Source: JAHZMA01 sp965205905 (GTDB lineage: Bacteria; Pseudomonadota; Alphaproteobacteria; JABAAW01; JAHZMA01). Taken from it: a stretch of DNA of 64,000 bases. The stretch covers positions 124,001 through 188,000 of the forward strand of contig CBDBHZ010000001.1 of assembly GCA_965205905.1 (NCBI GenBank), given 5' to 3'. Below, piece after piece: positions 35,851 through 46,035 of the stretch. Below the pieces are notes generated by a model. It was not told the origin of the DNA. It ran no database searches and saw only the letters and a program-made list of their open reading frames with translations. A program made the position numbers and the translations under genes. Position 1 is the stretch's first letter; each line of letters opens with the position of its first letter.

Positions 35851-37490
35851 CTTTCTATCAACTCACAAGAATTTTGCAAGCCATAAAGCATAAAGAATGA
35901 GCCCATGCGCGGTCCTTGCTCTTGCCCCAATAATGTTTGATAAAGCAGCTTAAACCAATCGCGGAGATTTTCGTAACCTGCTTCATTGCCAATCGCGAAG
36001 ATTGTATTTTGCAGAATATCAGCGGTTACTGGCGTTTTATCGGCATCAGCCATTAGTGTTTGCAATGCCAGCAGCAGATTTTGCAATGCTTGCCTATCGT
36101 TACCTTCAGGCTTCAGATATTGCTTATGCGGTTTTACAAAATCTTGATAATAGCGAATCGCATAGCCTATCAACCTATCCAGATAGGGCATATCGCTTGG
36201 AATAACATTCGGCGCGTAATTCGAGATAAACCCCCACAGCACTTGTTTATCATCACTGTTACATACCGCACTTAGGTTCAGCAACATTGCAAAGCTGATA
36301 CCATCGGGCATGATGGGCTTTTGTTGGTTTTGTAATTTCAGCACTTGCAAATGAAAGATAGGATTGTCTAAACCCGCACCATCGCCCGCTGATTTCTTCG
36401 CGCCATTCAGATACTCATCTACCTGTTTCGGTATCACATCAAAATAGAGTCGTTTCGCAGTTTTTGGTTTCTGATACATAAACCACGCCAAACTTTCTTC
36501 GGGCGCGTAACTTAGCCACTCATCTATGGTGAGCCCATTGCCTTTGGATTTTGATATTTTCTCGCCTTGTTCATCTAAAAACAGCTCGTAAGAAAATCCT
36601 ACTGGCGGTGTGCCACCCATGATGCGCGTGATTTGCGACGATATTTTCACCGATTCTGATAAATCCTTGCCCGCCATTTCGTAATCAACACCCAACATAT
36701 ACCAGCGCATTGCCCAATCGGGTTTCCATTGTAGCTTACATTTGCCATTGGTAATTTCCGTTTCGCATTCTTTTCCTTGTTCGTTAAGATAAATAATCGT
36801 GCCTTTGCTGGCATCATGCGCCACCACTTTGGCTTGCAATACTTTGCCACTATCAGGGCAAATCGGCAGAAACGGGCTGTAGCTTTGTTGCCGCTCATCA
36901 CCTAAATTTTTCAGCATCAATGCCAATATCGAATCATAATTGCGTAAAATATTCAGCAAGCCATCGTTAAATCGCCCCGATTGATACATTTCAGTCGCGC
37001 TGATAAATTCATAATCGAAGCCGAATCTATCCAAAAATTTCTGTAATTGCTGATTATTATGGGCGGCGAAACTCGTCGCATCGCTCATATCATCATTGGC
37101 AAAAGGATTCGGCACTTGCGTTAATGGCTTGCCCAAATGTGGCAATAACATATCACGATTGGGGATATTATCAGGCACTTTCCGCATCCCATCCATATCA
37201 TCAGAAAAAGCAATTAGCTTAGTATTATCGCCCCACGCAAGCCCTTTATCTCTGCAAATCGCCTGAAATGCCTGCTTCACCATAGAAGTCCGCAACACCT
37301 CGCCAAATGTGCCGATATGGGGCAGCCCCGATGGACCATATCCCGTTTGAAATATTATTGTTTCGCTTTGCGGTTTGCCAATTTTATCAAGCCTTTGTAG
37401 TAATGAAACTGCTTGTTCCACCGCCCATGATTTGATGGGTTTATATTCTTGTTGAATATCGTTAATGTTGAAAGTTGCGTTTTGAGTCAT
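35835..37490 (-). CDS. lysK: Lysyl-tRNA synthetase, class I
   Basis: This is the archaeal-type class I LysRS that many alphaproteobacteria use in place of class II LysS. The Rossmann start holds GYGPSGLPHIGTFGE (HIGH-type motif HIGT) near residue 50, and the KMSKS-type loop appears as EKISKSKGN near residue 311. The 551-residue length is typical. The last codons and stop lie in a repeat end. The gene is divergent from the SH3-protein gene. The identification is firm. Confidence 0.95.
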   Translation of the reverse strand: MTQNATFNINDIQQEYKPIKSWAVEQAVSLLQRLDKIGKPQSETIIFQTGYGPSGLPHIGTFGEVLRTSMVKQAFQAICRDKGLAWGDNTKLIAFSDDMDGMRKVPDNIPNRDMLLPHLGKPLTQVPNPFANDDMSDATSFAAHNNQQLQKFLDRFGFDYEFISATEMYQSGRFNDGLLNILRNYDSILALMLKNLGDERQQSYSPFLPICPDSGKVLQAKVVAHDASKGTIIYLNEQGKECETEITNGKCKLQWKPDWAMRWYMLGVDYEMAGKDLSESVKISSQITRIMGGTPPVGFSYELFLDEQGEKISKSKGNGLTIDEWLSYAPEESLAWFMYQKPKTAKRLYFDVIPKQVDEYLNGAKKSAGDGAGLDNPIFHLQVLKLQNQQKPIMPDGISFAMLLNLSAVCNSDDKQVLWGFISNYAPNVIPSDMPYLDRLIGYAIRYYQDFVKPHKQYLKPEGNDRQALQNLLLALQTLMADADKTPVTADILQNTIFAIGNEAGYENLRDWFKLLYQTLLGQEQGPRMGSFFMLYGLQNSCELIESALIR

Positions 37491-37575
37491 GTTTGTGATA
37501 GATTGCTAATAAGTGAGGGTTATAAACATAAAGATGTAGCCCAACCCTTATCAAAAGTCAAACCCTGAAACCATT

Positions 37576-38109
37576 ATGAAGCCGATATATCACACAGCCT
37601 TACCCTCTATTTTACTTTTTATATTGCTTTGCGTAATATTAACGGCAACGCCTGTAAAAATAGCGTTCGGGCAAGCTGTATCAAATCAGGAAGATGATAC
37701 TTTTATCCCCTATTTTGCATCATTGCGCTACCATAAAACTTTCGTGCGGTCAGGGCCCGGGCGCAATTATCCCGTTTTATTTGTGTATAACCAAGAACAT
37801 TTGCCATTAGAGATTATCAATAAATTAGATGATTGGTTACAAATAAGGGATTGGACGGGCGACCAAGGTTGGATTTTACGCACCCAAGCGCGTAGCCGTC
37901 AACGTTATGGCATTGTGGTATTAGAAGAAATATCAATGTATCAGCGTAATGATAAGACCAGCCGTAAAATTGCACGGCTGGCTTACGAAATTGTTGGTAA
38001 AATTACACAATGTGGGTTACAATGGTGCGAGATTGATGTGGGAGAAAAAAAAGGGTGGATAAGACGCGCAGGATTATGGGGGCTTTACCCGAACGAGATT
38101 ATCGATTAG
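37576..38109 (+). CDS. Exported SH3-like domain protein
   Basis: The 177-residue protein has an N-terminal hydrophobic signal segment (residues 9-30) and then two bacterial SH3-like repeats: FVRSGPGRNYPVLFVYN with WLQIRDWTGDQGWILRTQ, and later ISMYQRNDKTSRKIARL with WCEIDVGEKKGWIRRAGLWG. Proteins of this type are periplasmic and often bind peptidoglycan or peptides. It precedes glmM, but no direct functional link can be shown. Confidence 0.8.
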   Translation: MKPIYHTALPSILLFILLCVILTATPVKIAFGQAVSNQEDDTFIPYFASLRYHKTFVRSGPGRNYPVLFVYNQEHLPLEIINKLDDWLQIRDWTGDQGWILRTQARSRQRYGIVVLEEISMYQRNDKTSRKIARLAYEIVGKITQCGLQWCEIDVGEKKGWIRRAGLWGLYPNEIID

Positions 38110-38137
38110 AATGCGACAACAACGATAGATGTGAATG

Positions 38138-39535
38138 ATGAATCAATTACGTAACATAGACGCAAAACAGAAACGCTATTTTGGCACTGATGGAATGCGT
38201 GGGCGGGTGAATATCGCCCCAATGACCCCCGAAATCGTGATGCGGCTAGCGATGGCGGTCGGGCTATTATTTTAAAAAGCAAAATAAAATCAAAACCAAA
38301 AGGGTGATTATCGGTAAGGATACAAGGCTTTCAGGCTATATGTTAGAGCCTGCACTCACCTCAGCCTTTATTTCTTTGGGCTATGATGTGCTGTTGTTAG
38401 GACCCGTGCCAACGCCGGGTTTCTATGCTTACGCGCTCGCTACGTGCCGATATTGGTGTGATGCTATCAGCATCGCATAATCCTTTTGCCGATAATGGCA
38501 TTAAAATATTCGATTCGCATGGCTGTAAATTAAATGATGCGACCGAGCTTGAAATTGAAAGCTATATGGAACAAGAAATTCCGCTGATTGAGTCTGATAT
38601 GGTCGGGCGTGCAAAACGTTTGGAAGATGTGCCGGGTCGCTATATCGAATATCTCAAAGCGCAATTACCGCGTGGTATCAGGCTTAATAATATCAAAATT
38701 GTGGTTGATGCGGCGCATGGTGCTGCCTATAAAATCGCCCCCGCTATTTTTTGGGAATTGGGCGCGGAAGTGATTCCAACAGGTGTTACCCCTAATGGCA
38801 CCAATATCAACGAAAAATGTGGCGCAACCCACCCTGAGCCATATCGCGCAAATCGTTAAAGATAATAAAGCCGATTTAGGCATTGCGCTTGATGGCGATG
38901 CTGACCGTATTCAGCTGATTGATAGCAAGGGCAATCTCTATTCAGGTGATGATATTTTAGCGATTATTGCCACCTATTGGCGCACCCATCAAAAATTACT
39001 GGGTCATGCGGTGGTTTCCACCATCATGGCGAATATGGGGTTTGAACATTATTTGAAAACCATCGGGATTGGGCTATGGCGCACGCAAGTAGGCGACCGC
39101 TATGTATCAGAAAAAATGATTGCCGAAGGGTGCAATCTGGGTGGCGAGCCTTCAGGGCATGTTATTATGAATGACTATACCAATACGGGTGATGGCGTGA
39201 TGAGTGCGTTACAGATACTCTCTTGTTTGCTTGATGGCAATAGAAATTTAAGTGATTTTGCCAATCTTTATCAAAAGACTCCAAATTATAGTCGCAATTT
39301 TCGGTTTGAAGTGATGAAAGACGGCACATCGCGTAATTTACTTGCCATTGATTCTGTGCAGAAAATGATTACCACGCAGGATAAAAGATTACAGCAAAAT
39401 AATGCGCGTCTTATCATTCGCGAATCAGGCACCGAGCCAGTGATTAGAATCATGGCTGAGGGCAGTGATAATGATTTACTGAATGATGCGGTTGATAATA
39501 TTTATGAGATGATTGAAAAACATAATCTTGCTTAA
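38138..39535 (+). pseudogene. glmM: Phosphoglucosamine mutase GlmM with three frameshifts
   Basis: GlmM makes glucosamine-1-phosphate for UDP-GlcNAc, and so for peptidoglycan. All parts are here in order: FGTDGMRG, GKDTRLSGYMLE, the phosphoserine loop SASHNP, IALDGDADR for metal and RESGTEPVIR near the C terminus. They lie in successively shifted frames: breaks near 38270 (after AVGLLF), 38415 (after PVPTPG) and 38840 (after GATHPE). Each is +1 in effect (an extra base or two missing), so the sum is zero. Total length would fit a normal 450-residue enzyme. An essential gene broken three times suggests sequencing error, or decay with another copy elsewhere. Confidence 0.85.
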
Positions 39536-39559
39536 TACATCATCTATGGCACCCTATCT

Positions 39560-40522
39560 ATGACATTGGCCCAACCTCTTCATATCACGACCAACAGCAC
39601 GGCATCAGAATTAAAAAACTGGCATCATGGCACGGTGCTGATTGGCAATTTTGATGGCTTGCATAAGGGGCATCAAGCATTATTTGATGCTATCAAACAG
39701 CAAAATTTTCCAAAGCCTCATTTGTTGCTGAGCTTTACCCCGCACCCTGTGCAGTTTTTTAAGCCTGAAATTCCGTTTTACACCCTTACCTCGCTTGCAC
39801 AAAAATTATCACTGCTGACGCAATATAATATCGACGCGCTGTTGCTGATGCAATTTGATGCGCAATGTGCATCGCTTACCCCTGATGAATTTATCAGCGA
39901 TATTCTCCTCAATATGTTGCAAGCCAAAGCCGTGATAACGGGTGATGATTTCCATTTTGGTAAAAAACGCGCGGGCAATAGTGAAACATTACAGCAAGCA
40001 AGCAAGCAATATGGTTTCGATTATTATATGGTGGAGGCGCAAAGCAATGAGCATCAGCAACGGTTTGCCTCGCGTGCCATTCGTGATGCCATCATGCAAG
40101 GCGATGTAACATTGGCGCGTAATATGTTGGGGCGTGCCTATAATATTAGCGGTGAAGTGATACAGGGCGAACAATTAGGACGCACATTAAATATGCCGAC
40201 TGCCAATATTTTACCCAATGATTACTGCCCGCCCGCTTTTGGCATCTATGCCGTTAAGGCGCAGATTGCAGGCGACAATACGCAGTATGAGGCTGTCGCC
40301 AGTTTTGGCACGCGCCCAACAGTCGGGGGTAAAATCCCATTATTGGAAGTGCATCTGATGAATTTTGCGGGCGATATTTACGGCAAGCATATCAGCGTTG
40401 ATTTTTACCATTATTTACGTGCCGAAGTGAATTTTCCTTGTTTGGAAACATTAAAAAGCCAGATGCAACAAGATTTGATTGATGCCAAGAAATATTTTAA
40501 CAAGGGGGGAACGCTAACATGA
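39560..40522 (+). CDS. ribF: Bifunctional riboflavin kinase / FAD synthetase RibF
   Basis: The 320-residue enzyme converts riboflavin to FMN and then FAD. The N-terminal nucleotidyltransferase domain shows IGNFDGLHKGHQALF near residue 26 and the later ITGDDFHFGKKRAG. The C-terminal kinase domain includes GRTLNMPTANI and EVHLMNFAGDIYG. FAD made here serves MurB among others. The TGA overlaps the dapB ATG, so the two are coupled. Confidence 0.95.
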   Translation: MTLAQPLHITTNSTASELKNWHHGTVLIGNFDGLHKGHQALFDAIKQQNFPKPHLLLSFTPHPVQFFKPEIPFYTLTSLAQKLSLLTQYNIDALLLMQFDAQCASLTPDEFISDILLNMLQAKAVITGDDFHFGKKRAGNSETLQQASKQYGFDYYMVEAQSNEHQQRFASRAIRDAIMQGDVTLARNMLGRAYNISGEVIQGEQLGRTLNMPTANILPNDYCPPAFGIYAVKAQIAGDNTQYEAVASFGTRPTVGGKIPLLEVHLMNFAGDIYGKHISVDFYHYLRAEVNFPCLETLKSQMQQDLIDAKKYFNKGGTLT

Positions 40523-41343
40523 ATATCACCATTACGGGTGCAGGTGGCAGAATGGGACAAATGCTGTTACATGCCACTATCAATAACCCAGACGTTAAAT
40601 TGTTTGGCGCAACCCTACGCCCCAATCATGCGCTGATTGGCAAAGATGTGTCTGCTATCATTGGTGGTGATAAGATTGGCGTTACATTAAGCGGTGAGCC
40701 GTTAAAAATCATCCCCGATAGCGATGTGGTGATTGATTTTACCTTGCCCGATGCCGCCATCAACCATGCCCGTATCTGCGCCAATAGCGAGACCGCTTAT
40801 GTCTGTGGCACCACTGGTTTTTCTCAGCAGCAATCGCGCGAGCTTGATATGTGCGGTAATTATATCCCTGTATTACGGGCTGCCAATTTCTCGCTTGGGG
40901 TGAATTTACTGTTGGGTTTGGTGAAGCAAGCGGCGCAAATTCTGCCCGATGATTATGATATTGAGATTACCGAAATGCACCACCGTCAAAAATTAGATGC
41001 GCCCTCTGGCACAGCCTTAGCATTAGGCGAGGCATGTGCTTCTGGTAAAGGCGCAAAGAGTCCGCAAGACATCAACGATATGATGCTACCGCCCCATGAT
41101 GGTTTAAGCACCAATGAACGCGCAAAAGGCAAAATCGGCTATGCCACATTGCGTGGTGGCACAGTGGTAGGCGAGCATCAGGTGATTTTTGCAGGCAGCG
41201 ATGAGCGCATCATCTTTGACCATCGCGCGCAATCTAAAGAAATTTTTGCCAAAGGGGCAGTGCATGGCGCATTATGGCTTGGCAAGCAACAAGCAGGTTT
41301 ATATTCCATGCTTGATGTGCTGAATTTAGCAATCAAGCCTTGA
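40519..41343 (+). CDS. dapB: 4-hydroxy-tetrahydrodipicolinate reductase DapB
   Basis: DapB acts in lysine and meso-diaminopimelate synthesis; diaminopimelate is the substrate of MurE. The dinucleotide loop ITGAGGRMGQ begins the protein, CGTTGFS follows near residue 93, and EMHHRQKLDAPSGTAL near residue 153 is the family signature with catalytic His and Lys. The 274-residue length is typical. AAGGGGGGA lies upstream of the ATG inside ribF. Confidence 0.96.
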   Translation: MNITITGAGGRMGQMLLHATINNPDVKLFGATLRPNHALIGKDVSAIIGGDKIGVTLSGEPLKIIPDSDVVIDFTLPDAAINHARICANSETAYVCGTTGFSQQQSRELDMCGNYIPVLRAANFSLGVNLLLGLVKQAAQILPDDYDIEITEMHHRQKLDAPSGTALALGEACASGKGAKSPQDINDMMLPPHDGLSTNERAKGKIGYATLRGGTVVGEHQVIFAGSDERIIFDHRAQSKEIFAKGAVHGALWLGKQQAGLYSMLDVLNLAIKP

Positions 41344-41400
41344 CGCAAAGAGTGTTTCGTTGCATGATAGAATTATAACAAACAGAATTGGAGTAATATT

Positions 41401-42837
41401 ATGACAGGCATGACAGATTTTTTTAGTGATTTTGACCGCGATAAAGCCAGTGCAAAATTAGGTGATATTTTAGCGGGCGCAGATGATGGTGAGATTTTTC
41501 TAGAACATCAAACCACCGAAAGCCTATTGCTATCCGACCGCATCATTAAAAATGCCAGCTACGATATTTCAGCAGGTTTTGGTTTGCGTTCGGTAAAAGA
41601 AGATGCCGCTTCTTATGCCAGCTCATCAAATGTTACGCTAGAACAGATTGATATTGCGGGCAAAGTGGTGCGTAATATCCTGCCCAGCCAAACAGGCATG
41701 ACTGCCAATTTAGACAAAGATATTTTAGCCAAGAATCCACCGCGCTATTATGGCAATCATTCGCCGATTAACGAGGGGAGTTTCTCTGAAAAATCAGCAT
41801 TATTGCTGAAGCTAGATAAGGAATTGCGCGCCAAAGATAACCGCATTCGGCAAGTCACCATGTCGCTTGCCAACCAGTTTCAATATGTAGAAATCATCCG
41901 CCCCGATGGGCAGATTGCCTATGATTGCCGTCCGCTTACCCGCATCTCAATCAATGTGATGGTGGAAGCTTCGGGGCGTATGGAACAAGGCAGTTACGGC
42001 TTTGGTGGGCGCGAAAATCTGTATGATTATATTAACCATGATGCCTGTAAATTTGCCTGCGAACAAGCCTTGAAGCAAGCGATTGTCAATTTGGATTCTG
42101 TGCCTGCGCCAGCGGGTGAATTGCCAGTGGTGCTTGGTCCCGGTTGGTGCGGTGTGCTATTGCATGAAGCAGTGGGGCATGGGCTTGAGGGCGATTTTAA
42201 CCGCAAAGAAACATCGGTTTTTGCAGGGCAGATGGGGCAGCAGGTCGCATCAAAAGGCGTTACCGTGATTGATGATGGCACATTAAAAGGCAGACGCGGC
42301 TCAATATCTATTGATGATGAAGGCACGCAATCGGCGCGCAATGTGTTGATTGAAGATGGTATTTTAACGGGCTATCTGCAAGATAAAATGAATGCAAGGC
42401 TGATGGGCGTTGCGCCTACGGGCAATGGCAGGCGGGAATCGTTTCAGCATTTGCCAATGCCGCGCATGACCAATACATTTATGAGCAATGGTAATAACAC
42501 GCTTGATGAGATGATTGCATCGGTGGATAAGGGCGTGTATGCCGTCAATTTTGGTGGCGGGCAGGTGGATATCACATCGGGGCAGTTTGTGTTTAGCTGC
42601 ACCGAAGCCTATAAAATTGAAAATGGCAAAGTTACCGCACCGCTGAAAGGCGCAACTTTGATTGGCAGTGGTATTGATGTGATGAACCAAATTTCGATGA
42701 TTGGCAATGATATGTCGCTTGATACAGGTATCGGCACCTGTGGCAAAGATGGGCAATCCGTGCCAGTGGGGGTAGGGCAACCCTCGCTTAAAATCGATAA
42801 ATTGGCAATCGGCGGCACGGAACTTGCGGGGCATTAA
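41401..42837 (+). CDS. tldD: Metalloprotease TldD
   Basis: The 478-residue protein is the TldD subunit of the TldD/TldE(PmbA) metalloprotease, which processes modified peptides and unfolded chains. The zinc motif HEAVGH is seen in GPGWCGVLLHEAVGHGLEGD near residue 255, and GTCGKDGQ is near the C terminus as usual. GGAG precedes the ATG. TldE is not in the window. The final His codon and TAA are the first bases of a repeat end (CATTAATATCCGCTAGAATT). Confidence 0.95.
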   Translation: MTGMTDFFSDFDRDKASAKLGDILAGADDGEIFLEHQTTESLLLSDRIIKNASYDISAGFGLRSVKEDAASYASSSNVTLEQIDIAGKVVRNILPSQTGMTANLDKDILAKNPPRYYGNHSPINEGSFSEKSALLLKLDKELRAKDNRIRQVTMSLANQFQYVEIIRPDGQIAYDCRPLTRISINVMVEASGRMEQGSYGFGGRENLYDYINHDACKFACEQALKQAIVNLDSVPAPAGELPVVLGPGWCGVLLHEAVGHGLEGDFNRKETSVFAGQMGQQVASKGVTVIDDGTLKGRRGSISIDDEGTQSARNVLIEDGILTGYLQDKMNARLMGVAPTGNGRRESFQHLPMPRMTNTFMSNGNNTLDEMIASVDKGVYAVNFGGGQVDITSGQFVFSCTEAYKIENGKVTAPLKGATLIGSGIDVMNQISMIGNDMSLDTGIGTCGKDGQSVPVGVGQPSLKIDKLAIGGTELAGH

Positions 42838-43160
42838 TATCCGCTAGAATTGTAACCCTCGACACGCTCCCTATGAGTATGAAACACAGCGGGGGGCTTG
42901 CCCCCGTGAAGACGGGGGATTATCAAGACACGCACGATGCTAGTGTTGAGTATGGCGGGGGGATTATCAAGGCTTCCGAGATTTTAGTATTAAGCACAGC
43001 GGGGGGGTTGTTAAGGGGGCATTCGCAAGATGGCGGGCTTGTCCTCGCCATCGAGAAGCGAATTCGTGCCCCCTTAAATAATAAAGCCCGACTCCGCAAA
43101 GCCCCCGTCTTCACGGGGGCAGGCTCCCATATATTAATGTGATGAGACACGCACGGTTTT
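42832..43160. repeat. Mosaic palindromic repeat block downstream of tldD
   Basis: The block starts at the tldD stop with ATTAATATCCGCTAGAATTG. Flank boxes (GAGTATGAAACACAGCGGGG, TAGTGTTGAGTATGGCGGGG, TAGTATTAAGCACAGCGGGG) lead to the 67-base core at 43011-43077. The right module ACTCCGCAAAGCCCCCGTC, an inserted hairpin CTTCACGGGGGCAGG, and CCATATATTAATG follow. Nothing else is seen between tldD and the gene at 43186. Confidence 0.9.
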
Positions 43161-43185
43161 TGTGTTGAGCAACCGCGAGGTTTTA

Positions 43186-43866
43186 TTATTCTAGCGTGAT
43201 ATTATTTTCTTTGAGGTGGCTTTGGACATAAGCTAACGCTTCAAGACATTCTGGTTTATGTGTGCTTCCTTCTGCCCATCTGAGGCTGTCTGCCATGGTT
43301 GTTTCGCCTGATTCACCATCCTCGCTCTCATAATAATTTTTAACATTCCAATCCACACCACTATCAATCAATAATTTTAAAATCTCTAAATAAAAATTCC
43401 TATCATCAGCACCATATGTTCTAAAATCATTATTACATGTACGCAATGTATAAAATATAGGTGTAATAAAATTTTCTCCATCGCCCTCACTATAGGGTTC
43501 AAAACTATTATTTGGGTTGGCACCTTGTGCGATTAAATTTTCTAATTTTAAGATTGCTTTTGGAATATCCATATTATGGTCAAGCCCATAACCAGAATAG
43601 GTTATATCCAAAAAAAGCTCATAAAATAAAGTTTGCTTATCAGCTTCTTTAGCCTTTGCAATTCTCTCGGCTTCTATTGCCTTAGCTTTTCTAGCTTCTG
43701 CAAACTTTTTAACTTCTGCCATTTTTTCAGCTATCATAGCTTGTTCAGCTTCTACTATTTTAGCCTTTTCAGTTTCTATTTTAAGGTCGCTTTGTATCAC
43801 CATAAATACAATGTATGATAGAATAGCAAATGTTAAAAAAAATATGGTAAGATGCTTTAATTTCAT
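43186..43866 (-). CDS. Membrane-anchored protein with coiled coil and ankyrin-like region
   Basis: The 226-residue product has one N-terminal hydrophobic span (residues ~6-26), a charged Lys/Glu/Ala coiled coil (residues ~30-72), and then two ankyrin-like units: LENLIAQGANPNNSFE ... FITPIFYTLR and LEILKLLIDSGVDWNVKN. The topology suggests a periplasmic C-terminal part. It lies 31 bases after the 710-residue M23-like gene on the same strand, so the two probably form an operon. An immunity or partner role is only a hypothesis. Confidence 0.6.
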   Translation of the reverse strand: MKLKHLTIFFLTFAILSYIVFMVIQSDLKIETEKAKIVEAEQAMIAEKMAEVKKFAEARKAKAIEAERIAKAKEADKQTLFYELFLDITYSGYGLDHNMDIPKAILKLENLIAQGANPNNSFEPYSEGDGENFITPIFYTLRTCNNDFRTYGADDRNFYLEILKLLIDSGVDWNVKNYYESEDGESGETTMADSLRWAEGSTHKPECLEALAYVQSHLKENNITLE

Positions 43867-43897
43867 CTTACCATATTAGTTGCAAAAAATATTATTG

Positions 43898-46030
43898 TCA
43901 ATCTTTTACTTTTGCGGGTCTAGGTTTCAGTGTATCTTCTAAATCCAGCATGGTTTTCTGCGCTTTTTGAATGGTTTTGTTCAGAAATTCGGTTTTTTCA
44001 CCAACGGTTTCTAACATCAATTTCATTCTTAATAACACATCAACCATGCCTTTTAGGGTGAGTGTATCATGGAATGTGGCATCATAAATCGCCTTATAAA
44101 TTTCGTCAACAGTTTGGGCATTATTGGCTTTGATAATATTGCTAGCGCGTTCGTCCCAATCTTTTTTGGCATAGGTGCGGATTTGATTGGCAATATTGCT
44201 AGATGGTGCGAATAACCCAACAAAATCTTTTTCACCAATGTTAGACATCGGATTGATTGCTTTTATAAATTCAGATTCCTTAAATTTACCGTGCCTTCGT
44301 TCCTTCAGTTTTGCTGCAATATGCTCATTAATGTAAGTGGTAATTTTATCACTAATGGTTTTTTTATTATCTATATTCAACATCTTTCTTATCTCAGCAA
44401 TATCAACAATGCTTTTTTCAAGATGGGTGTGTTCTTTTGGTTTGTCTTTAAGCTCTTCCAGTTTAAGTCCAAGGTCTGTTTTGAATGTCGCAGTGCCAAC
44501 TTCATCACCATTTTTTAAGATTGCCCCTTGTTCAACTGCTAATTTTGATGTTGTGCTATATTTTCCTATCTGCAGATGCCTAAAAGTGGTTAATACCATT
44601 CTATCCGTATTTTCATTATATTCCAAAATGGTAATATCTCTGGTCTTTTTGCTACGGGTTTTTGTGGGTGCAATACTCAAAACTTTTGAAATTGTCGGAT
44701 TAATCTCACTATCTTTGATATACCGCACTGTGCCATCGCTTTTAAGATATCTGCCCGTAAAATCTGGACCTCTGTGATAGATAACTCTTAACTTTTGCAG
44801 GTTTTTCATAATTTCAGCCAAATCTTTACCTTTTGAATCCTGAATTACTTGCTTTATTTCCTTTTTATCTTTTACCTCATGGTTTTCGCCTGCGATACGA
44901 ATTTCCATAAAATTATGGGTGAGTTGGATATAAACACCCAATTCTTTCACATAGAATCTGCGGTTAGATGCCCTGCCTTGCTCGGCACGAATTTGCTCGA
45001 TAATTTTGTCAAAACTTTCAAGCAATGAGGATTTATCTAAATTTTTGATTTCTGCCGCCTTATTACGCACATCTTGCGGTAATTTTTGTAATATATGAGT
45101 GATTGATGCATGAATTTCTGGCACGTTGCTATTAGCAGATTTGCTCCGTTTTTCTTCCAAATGACTCATCAAATAGAAAGCCTGAAACACGCCTAATGTC
45201 TCACCGCGTTTCAACTTTTCCAACAATTTTTGAGCATTCAGCGGGGCTTTCTTCTTCAAATCTTGTTCCAGCTGATAATTTTCCAAAAAAGCTTGCGAAC
45301 GGTTGGGCATGGCATCAAGCTTGTTATGTTTTTTTAATTCATGATATAATGATGCCAGTGTTTCAAGGTCGTCTTTGCTGGGTTTATTCCCTTGTTCTAT
45401 TTGTAATAACAGGCTGGTATAATCAGGTAGCTTGTTCTTTACAGATGATGAAAATGAAACTTTAGCAATGTCATCAATATACGTTTTCATCCCTGCTTTC
45501 AGCATCTCATTATGCATGGGTTGCAACAGCTCTCTGGTTTTTTTCGGCATATATTGAATGTTGCTTTTATCCTTAAAGGCTTGGTAAAGGTCAGTAATTA
45601 AAGTATCGCTAATTTTGTTATGCCTATCACGTTTTGGGGTGTAGCCATTTTCTATGGTATGCAGATTTGTAATATTAATACCATTGAAATTAAATTTCTT
45701 GCCAATATGTGTTATTAAAGTGCGAAACGCTTTATCAGGCAATGCCGAGAATTTATCTTTGCCATCAATGGTTTTAATCAACTCATCGGTGCGTGATGAA
45801 GGGCTATAACTTGACTTATATTGCGCCTTCAAAAGCTCGATTGCCAGTGCATCAGACAGGTTTGCGCTTTTTATAATGCTGATAATGGCTTTGAACGCAA
45901 CATCATTATAGAGCTGATTGAACAAACTATTAAGGTGGGGCATGGAACGAAACTGATTGTGGTAATTCGCCAATGGTTTGGCAATTTTAATGATGGTGAG
46001 ATATTCCGTATCGTTTGTGAGCGCGCTCAT
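43898..46030 (-). CDS. Large protein with M23/LytM-like metallopeptidase core
   Basis: The 710-residue protein is not a family I know as a whole. Residues ~415-540 resemble an M23 (lysostaphin/LytM-type) peptidase: YHRGPDFTG carries the H419-x3-D423 pair, FRHLQIGKYSTT and ILKNGDEVGTATF match the later beta strands, and HTHLEKS carries H534 and H536 (the H-x-H motif). Flanks of about 400 and 170 residues are helical and charged. No signal peptide is present. The start adjoins a repeat block and has no clear ribosome site, so the N terminus may be shorter (next ATG 45943) or truncated. M23 enzymes cut peptidoglycan cross-bridges. Confidence 0.6.
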   Translation of the reverse strand: MSALTNDTEYLTIIKIAKPLANYHNQFRSMPHLNSLFNQLYNDVAFKAIISIIKSANLSDALAIELLKAQYKSSYSPSSRTDELIKTIDGKDKFSALPDKAFRTLITHIGKKFNFNGINITNLHTIENGYTPKRDRHNKISDTLITDLYQAFKDKSNIQYMPKKTRELLQPMHNEMLKAGMKTYIDDIAKVSFSSSVKNKLPDYTSLLLQIEQGNKPSKDDLETLASLYHELKKHNKLDAMPNRSQAFLENYQLEQDLKKKAPLNAQKLLEKLKRGETLGVFQAFYLMSHLEEKRSKSANSNVPEIHASITHILQKLPQDVRNKAAEIKNLDKSSLLESFDKIIEQIRAEQGRASNRRFYVKELGVYIQLTHNFMEIRIAGENHEVKDKKEIKQVIQDSKGKDLAEIMKNLQKLRVIYHRGPDFTGRYLKSDGTVRYIKDSEINPTISKVLSIAPTKTRSKKTRDITILEYNENTDRMVLTTFRHLQIGKYSTTSKLAVEQGAILKNGDEVGTATFKTDLGLKLEELKDKPKEHTHLEKSIVDIAEIRKMLNIDNKKTISDKITTYINEHIAAKLKERRHGKFKESEFIKAINPMSNIGEKDFVGLFAPSSNIANQIRTYAKKDWDERASNIIKANNAQTVDEIYKAIYDATFHDTLTLKGMVDVLLRMKLMLETVGEKTEFLNKTIQKAQKTMLDLEDTLKPRPAKVKD

Positions 46031-46035
46031 CGTGC

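Noticed and set aside
38138..39535. Programmed frameshifting in glmM
   Set aside because: Three separate shifts without slippery sequences or stimulating structures are not compatible with known programmed frameshifting; error or decay is more likely.
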